The notes beneath the pieces were generated by a model, which saw only the letters and a program-made list of their open reading frames with translations, was not told the origin of the DNA and did no database searches. A stretch of 64,000 nt of DNA from Chloropicon primus (taxonomy: Eukaryota > Chlorophyta > Chloropicophyceae > Chloropicales > Chloropicaceae): contig CP060756.1 of NCBI GenBank assembly GCA_023205875.1, positions 1,178,001 to 1,242,000 on the forward strand, in the 5' to 3' direction. Each line of letters opens with the position of its first letter. Position 1 is the first letter of the stretch. Made by a program: the position numbers and the translations under genes. Shown piece after piece: positions 27,050 through 36,005 of the stretch.

Positions 27050-28248
27050 CTTCGCACAACAAACCCAAGTGGTGTGTGTGTGTGTGTGTGTGCGTGTCTC
27101 CCTCTGTCTGCACTTGCACCTCAAGTGTCTCAAAGTTCGCCGTCTGTCTGTCCCTCAATGGAATGAAGTTGACTCTTCCTCTTCCTCTTCCTCTTCCTCT
27201 TCCCTCTTCCTTCTTCCTTCTTCTTGGTTTGAAATTGTCGTAAAGTCTTAAGTAAAATATGCTCTCTCCCGGAGGGACAGGGGGGGGGAAGAGGACAAGG
27301 GCCAGTCGAAAAGACGTTACGTGTGTCGAGCGAGGTGTGGCAGCGCAGGAGAGGGAGAGAGCATCAAGAAGGACAAGCCAAGGAGGGAGGGCACACGAAG
27401 AAGAAGACGTTGCGAGGAAGAAGGGCGAGAGGGAAGAACGAGACGGATCGGTGGTTTTGTGGTGTGACACCACTGAAGATCAATCGAGCAGAAGAGAGTT
27501 TGTACCCTGCTGCAGACTGTAGGCTACAGTGATGCCGGACTTTGATCGAGGGTGCGCACCCTTGGATGCGTATGCCGTGGGACTGATGGCGCAGCAAAGA
27601 CAGGCTTGGAGTGTCATCTGCGGTGTGTGGGCGAGCCTTCCCGACGATCTGGTGTTTGAGGTCGTTGCATTGAAGGAAGGCAACGAGAAGACGCCGGGGG
27701 AGCGCGCAAAGAACAGGCCTGGCGAGAAGCCGGCCACCGTGGAGGAGGAATGGAAAGGAGCTGAAGGGCGGGGGAGGAGTGCCCTCGGTGGAAGGGACGT
27801 CGTCGTTCAGCTCGTGGTCAGTGCAACTTGAGAAGGCAGGGCTCCATGGGGGCAAACGCATCTTTCTTGATAGCACCTCGAGCTTGAAAATATTTGAGTC
27901 ACCAAGCCGTTCCACGACCTTCGCGAAGGGGTGTGGAGTTCACGACATCACGAAACAACAGCACGAAACAACATCAAAAGGCAAAGGTCTTTTTCGATTC
28001 AAACGCAACAACACCACTTGAAAACCAAGTTCACCTTTGCAGAGGCGATGTGACTAGAGCTCGCAGAACTCCACCCACCAAATCTCCTCACGAAGGGATC
28101 GTCCTGCCCCCCCCCAAACACCCCGCCCCGCCCGCCCGCCCGGCCCCACCCCCTGCACCTTCATCTCTCTGCCCAAGCCTCCCCACGGGTGTCCCTGAGA
28201 GAGGGTGATAGAGAGCGGCGCGCGGGAGAAGGGTGGGGGGAGGGAGAT
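27050..28248. other. 1.2-kb divergent region, RIIa gene / RAPTOR
   Basis: This is the longest gene-free stretch of the window. It begins with a TG repeat (about 27071-27091) and a CTTCCT repeat (about 27174-27205) in the RIIa leader, and ends with C-rich tracts (about 28106-28150) in the RAPTOR leader. The only open frame of note is the plus-strand ORF at 27532-27831. No splice donors of the local type (GTAAG, GTGAG) occur in the middle on either strand. Confidence 0.5.
27532..27831 (+). CDS. Unrecognised small ORF (hypothetical, doubtful)
   Basis: An intronless frame of 99 codons starting MPDFDRGCAPLDAYAVGLMAQ, with a more compositionally normal first half than the flanking junk. The second half is rich in E, G, K and R. 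I recognise no motif. The antisense frame is also open, so the openness may be by chance. It could be a young or lineage-specific gene or simply noncoding. Confidence 0.2.
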   Translation: MPDFDRGCAPLDAYAVGLMAQQRQAWSVICGVWASLPDDLVFEVVALKEGNEKTPGERAKNRPGEKPATVEEEWKGAEGRGRSALGGRDVVVQLVVSAT

Positions 28249-31200
28249 ATGAGTGGGCAGGATCTGTTCGAGCGGCCTCGCGCCATGGCGAGCACGATGT
28301 GGCAGCCCGGGAGCTCGCCGGCGGAGAGGCAACTTACGACGCTCGGCGGAACGAGCACGAGTTTGGCCCGGGAGTTGAGTATCTCACAAACGGAGTTGGA
28401 CCGGAGGACCGAAGTGCAACAGACGGGTGGGGGGGTGGATATGGGTGACGTGAACCTGAGGCCGCCGCTGTACAGCACGACCTGCCACAGCGACGATAGC
28501 ATCGAGAAGGCCGGGACGAGCGGGGATGAGGCGGAGAAGGAAGGGTTGGTTTCCAAGTGGAGGCCGAAAGAGCGTCTGAAAACGACGGCGGTTGCCCTCG
28601 TGGTTTGTCTCAACATAGGCGTGGATCCTCCGGATATAGTCAAGGTGAGCCCGTGCGCCCGCTTCGAGTGCTGGATAGACCCGCTGTCGATGCAGCCGCA
28701 AAAGGCGCTTGAGGCAATTGGAAAGTCCTTGCAGGCTCAGTACGAGAGGTGGCAGCCGAGAGCAAAGTACAGGGTGAGCCTGGACCCCACGCTGGAGGAC
28801 GTCAAGAAGCTGTGCGTCTCTTACAGGAGGGCCGCGAAGAGCGAGAGGGTCCTCTTTCATTACAACGGCCACGGGGTGCCGAAGCCGACCTTGAACGGTG
28901 AGATGTGGGTATTCAACAAGTCCTACACGCAGTACATACCGCTGTCCATGTACGACCTGCAGACTTGGTTGAGCAAGCCTTCGATCTACGTGCTGGACTG
29001 CCCGAACGCGGGCACTCTGATGAATGCGTTCGAAAACTTCGCGCTGCAGAGATACCAGGAGAGCGCGGGGCTGCCGGTAGCGGTTCACCACCCGCCCGGA
29101 AGGAAGTCCCCTCCGAGGTCAACCGAACTTAGGAACGCCATGCAGGACGTCATTTTGCTCGGAGCGTGTGGGATGAACGAAACCCTGCCTCAGAACGTGA
29201 GCTTGCCGGCGGACCTCTTCACTTCTTGTTTGACCACCCCGATCAAGATAGCGCTGAGATGGTTTTGCAGCAGGAGCCTCCTAAGAAACGAGGGCCTGAA
29301 CCTTGAGATGATCGATAGAATACCCGGGAAGCAGACGGACAGGAAGACCCTGCTCGGCGAGCTGAATTGGATATTCACGGCCATAACAGACACCATAGCC
29401 TGGAATGTCCTGCCGCGGCCGCTCTTCCAGAAGCTCTTCAGGCAGGACTTGCTGGTGGCGTCCCTGTTCAGAAATTTTTTGCTGGCCGAGAGAATCATGA
29501 GGGCTTTCGGCTGCATGCCATTGTCGTGCCCGGCCCTGCCCCCCACGCACCAGCACGCAATGTGGCACGCCTGGGATCTGGCGGCGGAGACCTGCCTTGC
29601 ACAACTGCCTGGTCTGCTGAGCGGCGATCCCTCGATTGAGTATCATCCAAGCTCCTTTTTCACGGAGCAGCTCACCGCGTTTGAGGTGTGGCTGGAGCAC
29701 GGGTCAAGGCACAAGCCGCCCCCGGAGCAGCTCCCTATCGTGCTCCAAGTTCTTTTGAGTCAAAGCCACAGGCTTCGGGCCCTGGTCCTTCTGGGGAGGT
29801 TCTTGGACATGGGAACCTGGGCAGTGGACCTTGCCCTGAGTGTGGGGATTTTTCCATATGTTCTGAAACTCCTGCAAACCACGGCCAACGAGTTGCGACA
29901 GATCCTGGTTTTCATTTGGACGAAGATTCTGGCCCTGGACCAGTCTTGCAAGATAGACCTGACAAAGGACTCAAGCTTCATGTACTTCATACGGTTTCTG
30001 GAGATGCCAGACTCCGCGATTCCATCAGACTCCAAAGCGGGGGCGGCCTTTATTCTTTCTGTGATATGCCACGACCACACAAAAGGTCAGAAAGCGTGCG
30101 CCTCTGCTAAGCTCATTGAAGTCTGTCTCGGATCTTTGCAGGACGGGCCCTCTAACGTCATCTCAGGGTCCACTGCTTTGCTAGCGCAGTGGCTCTGCCT
30201 TTGCCTGGGCAAGATATGGGAGAACTCTTTTGACCTCACGATGACTGCCTTTAAAATGGGGGTGATGGACAAGCTGTCCAAGCTGCTTACGTCTGCCTCC
30301 CCCAACGTCAGGGCTGCGGCAGTGTTTGCACTGGGGTCCCTCATCGTGCTGATAAAGGACGAGAGCGCGGTAGACATCTCGAAGGAGGAAGTCTCCAACC
30401 ACATCAGAAGCCCCGAGCGAATGGTCGAGGAGAGGAGCGTCGCTGGGCTGCTTTTGACGTGCGCAAATGATGGCAGCCCCCTGGTGCGGCAAGAGGTCAT
30501 ACACGCCTTGGGGAGGTTTGCTATGGCTCACACGACGTTCATCGACATTGCTCATCAAGCCACCGAGAGTTTGTCGGGAGGATTCAGCAGAAGGCACGGA
30601 AGATCACCCAGCACGATGTCCGACATTGGCCAAAGCAGTTTCACTTCATCTGCGAGCGGTAGTCACAGGCACTCGGCGCCTGACGTGAAGCCAAACCAGG
30701 CACAGAGCAGTGAGAGCTCTTTCCCACCCCCGCAGAGGAACAACGTCAATGGCCAGGAGGCCAGGGCCGTGAACCTGGGCGGAGGAAAGGAAGAGCTCAG
30801 CATCACGTACAGCCAGCTGTACCAAAACACCTTGGTCACCATTGTGACTGCGAACTTTGACCCCTCTCCGAGAGTCACGGAAGCAGCAAAGCTGGTCCTT
30901 CAGTCGTGCTTCTTCCAGGTCGTTCCTTTGAAGAGGCCGGCTGTGCAAAAGAGCACGTCAAGTTTCTCCTTCTCGCCGAAGAGGAAGGAGAAGAGCAAGC
31001 TGCACTCTCGCTTCTCCATGAGCAGCGAGCGTCTCGCGGCTCTCAATTCCGCATCTCCGGGAGAGTACAGCTCGTCCTTCGGGCGGTCTTACAGCAAGAC
31101 CAACTCTCCCAAGGACAGACTCACTGACCTTGCAGAGCATTTCAATGTCATCAAAACGTCGACGGAGGTCAGGGACCCTATTCAGTCGAGGGTCATCCCG

Positions 31201-32376
31201 CACAGCTTCCCAAACTCAGAAATATTTGAGATCAGCTGCAAGTACTTTGCCTCTCCGTTGCTGAGCGCAGGTGACGAGGCCTGTGACCCGTCCTGGCCCG
31301 ACAACCTGGACCCACTCTTCGTGGCGGACAGGAAGCACAGGATGGAGGAGAGCTTTGCCCTCGCGAGGAACATCTGCCCTCAGGGGCTGGACCACCAGCT
31401 TGCAGTGATAGAGAATGCGAATGAAACGATCAAGGCCCTTGCGTTCGAGGCGCTCGATGACAAGCTTTACCTGGCAGACGCTAAGGGTTACTTGAGTGTG
31501 AGAAAAGTCACGGGCCCGTCCGTGAACCGGTTCCACGCCAAGCAGGGCGAGGGTCCGGGCAAGCTCGCGGGAACCTGTGACGTGACGTACATCAGCATCC
31601 TGAACCCCGAGTACAACCCGCTCCTCTTGGCGGCGACAACGGACGGGAGTGTTGCGATCTACAAGGACACTGACAAGAGGGGGAGGCAAAAGCAGGCAAG
31701 CTCCTTCATGGCGATTCCCCAGGTGTGGGGGATGACCAAGCACCCCGCCATCATCGAGTCCAACAGCATCTCGAACTGCCTGTACGCCTCGGGTTGCAGC
31801 AAGCCCCAGGCGGTTCACATCTGGGACCTTCAGAGGGAGGTGTGCACGGACAGGATCACGGGAATTGACCACAACATCTTGAAGATCTTCAGCTCCTCGG
31901 AGGGCCAGCCCAACCTGCTGGTGGGCTGCGAGAGCGGGTCCGTGCTCTACTACGACTTGAGAGACCCAAGGCACTACATTAGCTGGTCCGAGCCGTACGA
32001 GAAGAGGCTCGTTGGGATGGCCATGGTCAACAACGACATGCAGATCGTCGCGGGCTACGCGAATGGAAGGATAAAGGTGTTCGACATAAGGGCTGGGTTG
32101 CTGTCCAAGCTGAAGGATTTCGAGGGCCACGATTCGGTGAAGAGCCGGATGACCTCCTTTGCGGCTCACAGGTGTGGCACGATCTTTGCGACCGCTTCCA
32201 CGCACTCCGTGAAGGTCTGGAACTCGGAGGGGCAGCTGCTGAGCACCGCAAGGCCCCATGGCAACTTCCTGCCGAGATCCGGGTCCGTGGACGTCTTGGC
32301 CTTCCACCCCACGAGGCACCTCCTCTCCGCGGGAGGGTCCGACAGCGCCACCAGCGTCTACTGCAGCTACGGTTGA
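28249..32376 (+). CDS. RPTOR: RAPTOR/KOG1, TORC1 scaffold subunit
   Basis: A 1,375-residue intronless gene. Residues about 110-280 are the Raptor N-terminal conserved, caspase-like domain (VVCLNIGVDPPD, LFHYNGHGVPKPTLNGEMWVFNK, YTQYIPLSMYDLQTWL, YVLDCPNAG). Armadillo/HEAT repeats follow through about residue 720 (for example RVLLSQSHRLRALVLLGRFLDMG and VRAAAVFALGSLI), then a variable S-rich linker (about 790-960) and C-terminal WD40 repeats (about 1040-1375). Raptor recruits substrates to the TOR kinase in TORC1 and links nutrient status to growth. ATG 28249 is the first real ATG; the frame upstream offers only a GTG. A TGTAA word lies about 40 bp after the stop. Confidence 0.97.
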   Translation: MSGQDLFERPRAMASTMWQPGSSPAERQLTTLGGTSTSLARELSISQTELDRRTEVQQTGGGVDMGDVNLRPPLYSTTCHSDDSIEKAGTSGDEAEKEGLVSKWRPKERLKTTAVALVVCLNIGVDPPDIVKVSPCARFECWIDPLSMQPQKALEAIGKSLQAQYERWQPRAKYRVSLDPTLEDVKKLCVSYRRAAKSERVLFHYNGHGVPKPTLNGEMWVFNKSYTQYIPLSMYDLQTWLSKPSIYVLDCPNAGTLMNAFENFALQRYQESAGLPVAVHHPPGRKSPPRSTELRNAMQDVILLGACGMNETLPQNVSLPADLFTSCLTTPIKIALRWFCSRSLLRNEGLNLEMIDRIPGKQTDRKTLLGELNWIFTAITDTIAWNVLPRPLFQKLFRQDLLVASLFRNFLLAERIMRAFGCMPLSCPALPPTHQHAMWHAWDLAAETCLAQLPGLLSGDPSIEYHPSSFFTEQLTAFEVWLEHGSRHKPPPEQLPIVLQVLLSQSHRLRALVLLGRFLDMGTWAVDLALSVGIFPYVLKLLQTTANELRQILVFIWTKILALDQSCKIDLTKDSSFMYFIRFLEMPDSAIPSDSKAGAAFILSVICHDHTKGQKACASAKLIEVCLGSLQDGPSNVISGSTALLAQWLCLCLGKIWENSFDLTMTAFKMGVMDKLSKLLTSASPNVRAAAVFALGSLIVLIKDESAVDISKEEVSNHIRSPERMVEERSVAGLLLTCANDGSPLVRQEVIHALGRFAMAHTTFIDIAHQATESLSGGFSRRHGRSPSTMSDIGQSSFTSSASGSHRHSAPDVKPNQAQSSESSFPPPQRNNVNGQEARAVNLGGGKEELSITYSQLYQNTLVTIVTANFDPSPRVTEAAKLVLQSCFFQVVPLKRPAVQKSTSSFSFSPKRKEKSKLHSRFSMSSERLAALNSASPGEYSSSFGRSYSKTNSPKDRLTDLAEHFNVIKTSTEVRDPIQSRVIPHSFPNSEIFEISCKYFASPLLSAGDEACDPSWPDNLDPLFVADRKHRMEESFALARNICPQGLDHQLAVIENANETIKALAFEALDDKLYLADAKGYLSVRKVTGPSVNRFHAKQGEGPGKLAGTCDVTYISILNPEYNPLLLAATTDGSVAIYKDTDKRGRQKQASSFMAIPQVWGMTKHPAIIESNSISNCLYASGCSKPQAVHIWDLQREVCTDRITGIDHNILKIFSSSEGQPNLLVGCESGSVLYYDLRDPRHYISWSEPYEKRLVGMAMVNNDMQIVAGYANGRIKVFDIRAGLLSKLKDFEGHDSVKSRMTSFAAHRCGTIFATASTHSVKVWNSEGQLLSTARPHGNFLPRSGSVDVLAFHPTRHLLSAGGSDSATSVYCSYG

Positions 32377-32577
32377 TGCCGGCGAGGGGAAGAAAGAGCG
32401 CAATCATAACATAATATGTAAACGACCCGTGCGGGGGTGTAATGTACGAAACTGCTGGGATATACGAGGCGCGCGTGCTTGCGTGTGTGTGCGTCGTCGT
32501 GAAAAACCAGGGAAGGTGGGAGGATCCCTTTCCCCTGGCTTTTGTTTGCATTACACACACAATCCAAAAAAAAAAAC

Positions 32578-33438
32578 TTAGGTTCGACTGACCTTGAAGT
32601 CCATCTTCAGCAGCAGCTTGATGGGGAGGGCTCCGCCGCTCTGGGCCTTGATCTTCGCAAAGCTCAAGAGCGCGTTCTTTTGCTTTTTATTCTTCTTCTT
32701 CTTCGTCGTCATCGTCGTCGTCGTCGCCTTCTCCACCTTCCGGACCACCTTGATCTTCAGGGACGGCTGCCCCTGGTCGGGGCGGCCGGCCTCCTCCTCC
32801 TTCACCTTGACCACCTTGGCGGCGGGGGCCTTGGCCGGGGAGTCCCACTCTATCCTCTGGGCCGTCTCCTCGAGGTCCCTGAGGTCCTCCGACATCTCCG
32901 TCTCCGAGCCGCTGTTGTGCGGGGAGACCAGCGGAGGGGTGGCGGGGTCCTGAGGCCCCCGAGGCGAGGCGCCCTTGTCGGTCGTCTTGGGGAGCCAGCC
33001 CCCATTCGAGACGTACTTCCAGTCCTTGTTCCTCATGGAACCCTTCCATATCCTCGCGCTCCCGCACGACAGCCACTCGGGCTTCCAGTCGTCCTTGCCG
33101 TCCCAGGCCACCCTCACCTCGTTCGGGCGCCTGTGCGTTACCTGGGCGCGGTACCACAGGCCGAGGGTCTCGTGGTACACCATGGGCCTCGACGCGACCC
33201 TCTGCTTCTTCAGGACCTTGGTCCCCTTCGCGGCGGCCTCGTGGTCACCACGGGGCCTCTTCGTCGCGTTGTGGCTCGAGGCGTGCTTCGAGCTCTCCTT
33301 GCGGGCGGAGCTCAGGCTCGCCGACCGCGCGGCGCCGGGCTCCGCCGCCGCGGGGGCCTTCGCCCTCCCGCGGCGACCGAGGCCGTTCAGCTCGCGCTGC
33401 AGGCTCAGGGCCAGCCTCGCGTCCTCCGAGATGGACAT
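32578..33438 (-). CDS. Tudor-like nuclear protein (chromatin or RNA reader, tentative)
   Basis: A 286-residue, very basic protein. Residues about 85-145 form a compact beta-rich module: YHETLGLWYRAQVTHRRPNEVRVAWDGKDDWKPEWLS..SARIW. This follows the Tudor/PWWP/chromo-barrel pattern of aromatic residues (W..A.V....  V.V.W... .W..  W...S). The rest is disordered and lysine-rich, with possible nuclear localisation signals and a run KKKKNKKQK near the C-terminus. A role in binding methylated histones is inferred from the fold only. ATG 33438 (MSISEDARLALSLQREL) is chosen; upstream codons are arginine-rich and lack family features. Confidence 0.55.
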   Translation of the reverse strand: MSISEDARLALSLQRELNGLGRRGRAKAPAAAEPGAARSASLSSARKESSKHASSHNATKRPRGDHEAAAKGTKVLKKQRVASRPMVYHETLGLWYRAQVTHRRPNEVRVAWDGKDDWKPEWLSCGSARIWKGSMRNKDWKYVSNGGWLPKTTDKGASPRGPQDPATPPLVSPHNSGSETEMSEDLRDLEETAQRIEWDSPAKAPAAKVVKVKEEEAGRPDQGQPSLKIKVVRKVEKATTTTMTTKKKKNKKQKNALLSFAKIKAQSGGALPIKLLLKMDFKVSRT

Positions 33439-34334
33439 CCTCCCTCTCTGTTGCTCCCCCCTCCTCTCCGTCTTCTTGGCGTCACTCGCCCAGCGGACGG
33501 ACGAACGAGCTCGTCCTCGTCGCGGAACTCGGGTCCCCCAACTCCCCTCCGAAACCACCGCGCGTCGCGCGCACGAAACGCCTTCCTCGGCGAAACGAGG
33601 CCACGGAGACCTCCTCCTTCTTCTTATCCCCTCGCGTCGCCGCGCGCGCCGCGGTCCCACACGCCCCTCAAATCCCCGTCCCGACGCCGTGTCCCTCGAG
33701 CGAGGGGTCTACGGAAACCTCGAACGGAGGCGCTTCGTTCTATCCTGTCGCCAAAAAAAACTCGGGTCCAGGAGTCCGCAGTTCCCGTCGCAAAACCTCC
33801 GTCTTCTTCGCCCCACTCGTCTCCGTCCTCGTGACGTTCTCGTCCCTTCTGCCTGCCACGCTCGTCGTCCTTGTAGAAATTCCGGCTTGAAAACTCGCGC
33901 CGCTGAAAAATGGTCTCAACGGCCGAACAGAAATTTCCGTGTTAACTGGCCCGCGCTAACGGAAAATGGGGCTCCCGCTCTTTCTGGATGCGGATGAGAC
34001 TGGCCGGCGAGGTCCTCTCTCTCTCTGCTCTGCTGCTCGCTGCTGCTTGGTGAAGAGGAGGAGGAGCCAAAGCCCTGGTACCAGCCGCAGAAGAAAAAAG
34101 TACACACAAATAGGAAATATATACAAGCAAGCTTTTTTACTTCTTGCTGCGGCCCTGGAGCGAGGGCGATCGGTCCCCGCGGTAGTGCGCGCGATCATTT
34201 CATCATCCAACTCCACTCCTTTGCCCCTCTCCCCCCACACACCCACCATCATCTCCTCGTCCAAACCAGCACCACTTCCGCCGCCAGTTCCACTCCTCCT
34301 CCTCTTCCCCACTTCCCTCTCTCCTCAGCTCAGC
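33439..34334. other. Gene-free spacer upstream of the Tudor-like gene
   Basis: 896 bp between two minus-strand genes. It holds the Tudor-like gene's promoter and the RPN7 3' end. I checked both strands: no frame has a recognisable motif and there are no local-type splice donors. A purine-rich part (about 34040-34060) and CT-rich parts (about 34015-34040, 34210-34330) are visible. Confidence 0.5.
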
Positions 34335-35775
34335 TCAGTCCATGTCGATCACCCTGCCGAGCTTCTGGACCCTGTTCAGGAGGTTGTCCCCCCTCTTGAT
34401 CGTGGCCTGGTACAGGGTGTTCTTCGTGTCCGGCTGGATGGTCTCGACGATGCCTGCGACCTTGTCGATCTTGCAGTTCAGGTCCCCGGAGACAACGAAC
34501 CTGGCGATCTCGCCGTCCAGGAAGTCGCTGGAGACGCCAAAGGTCGTGGCCATCGCGGCCAGGGACACGCTCTTGTAGGACTCGAGGAATTGGGAGTACA
34601 CCACCTTGCGGATCTCCCTCAGGAAGTAGCGGTGGTGGGCCTCCAGGAACATGTCCCTCTTGATCATGTCCGCGACCCCGGGGAGGGCCCGGAAGAACGC
34701 CGAGTAGTCGCACTGGTACAGGGAGTTCAGGAGGGCCTCGAGGTGAGGCATGTCCCCGATCACGCTGAGGACCTCGGGGGAGTCCACCACCTTCTTCTTC
34801 AGGGTCACGCGGTCCAGGCTGGTGATGCTGCAGACCACGGTGTAGAGCACCAGGGTGGAGTACGGGAAGAGCTCGGTCGTGGTGAAGGTGGCCACGGAGC
34901 TCAGCAGGCGCTCGCCCGCCTCCTTGAAGCTCCTGGTGGTCATGAGGTACACCGACTCGTAGACCTTGAGCTTGTTCTTCCTCTCCCAGTCTCCCCCCTT
35001 CTCCAGGAGCTGCTTACACTTGTCTATCAGAGCCTTCATCACCTGAAAGTCCCCGTCGAAGATCGACATGATTAGCTGGGAGAAGACCAGGTCGAGCTTG
35101 TGGCCGATGGCGACGGTCTTGTCCTCCGCGACCTGTGTCGTTGATGTTCCGAAGACGACGACGGCGGCGAAAGAGAAAAAGGAAAACGGGTGAGGGGGTC
35201 AGAGATCGACGACGACGACGACGACAACGACGACGCGTGGGGGCTCGGCTTACCTTGAACGCCAGCTTCCTCTCCTCCTTCGGTGCCCCTATTTTGCAGA
35301 TGTACTCCGCCTTCGCGGTGAGCGCGTCCTTGACCTCCGAGTCCCCAAGGTTCTCGATCGCGTCCTTGATCTTCTCCTCCAGCTCCTCCAGCTCCTTGGA
35401 CGTCTTGTCCTCCAGCTCCTTCCTCTTCCCCTCGTCCACCGTCCACCCGAACTCGGCGCAGATGGACTTGTAGTGCCCGCTCAAGCCCTCCGCGAACACC
35501 GCATCGAGCACCTCCTTCTTCGCCGCCTCCTTCGACTCCCCGGACGCCTCGGCAGAACGCAGCACGAACAGCTGCGAGCCAGACAAGCAAAGCAGACGAG
35601 CAAACGATCCGTCAGGAAAAAAGGACTGCCCGAGATCACACACCGAGAGAGAGAGAGGGAGAGAGGGAGAGAGAGAGGTCTCTCAAACTTTGCGACCACT
35701 CCTGCTCACCTTCCTCGCCAGCCGAACGAGGAGGTTCGTCTCGTCCTTGTTCTCGTTCGTCACCGTCATCGTCAT
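34335..35775 (-). CDS. RPN7: 26S proteasome regulatory subunit RPN7/PSMD6 (three exons)
   Basis: Exons 35710-35775, 35254-35571 and 34335-35132 join in frame to 393 residues (human PSMD6 has 389). Landmarks are SICAEFGWTVDE, NLGDSEVKDALTAKAEYICKIG, TVAIGHKLDLVFSQL, EKGGDWERKNKLKVYESVY, and a C-terminal PCI domain with YRYF/HHRYFLREIRKVVYSQFLESYKSV, GDLNCKIDKVAGIVET and the closing NRVQKLGRVIDMD. RPN7 is a horseshoe-shaped lid subunit that helps hold the deubiquitinase pair RPN8/RPN11. The introns are 138 and 121 bp, GT-AG. It is divergent from the oligopeptidase gene with only 230 bp between the starts. Confidence 0.96.
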
Positions 35776-35861
35776 CCCTCCAACACGCACAAATAAAAAA
35801 CAAACTTCACTGTTCACCGTTCACCTCCTCGCCCCCTCCGATCGATCGATCGCCGATCGAG

Positions 35862-35881
35862 TTTTTTTTTTTTTTTTTTTT
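35862..35881. repeat. Poly-T tract of 20
   Basis: An uninterrupted run of 20 T lies in the 230-bp divergent promoter between RPN7 and the oligopeptidase gene, next to repeated GATC words (GATCGATCGATCGCCGATCGA). Such tracts commonly exclude nucleosomes. Confidence 0.9.
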
Positions 35882-36005
35882 GAATAAACTCCTGGATTGA
35901 GGAGAGATGGACTTGGCCAGGAGGGCAAGAACGAAGACAAGACCTTGTTGTTGGGACGACGAGGGTTTTGGTTTTTGGATGGATTGATCGCGATCACGAT
36001 CACAC

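Noticed and set aside
28189-28248. 20-codon upstream extension of RAPTOR
   Set aside because: It begins with GTG, has no ATG, and is low complexity; the ATG at 28249 is the first usable start.
33956-34312. 118-codon minus-strand frame near the RPN7 3' end
   Set aside because: It lacks an ATG start at its proper place, has microsatellite-like composition, and no splice signals or motif.
35690-35887. Frames across the 5' region of RPN7 as separate genes
   Set aside because: They overlap RPN7 exon 1 and the T20 tract; the spliced RPN7 model explains the coding signal.
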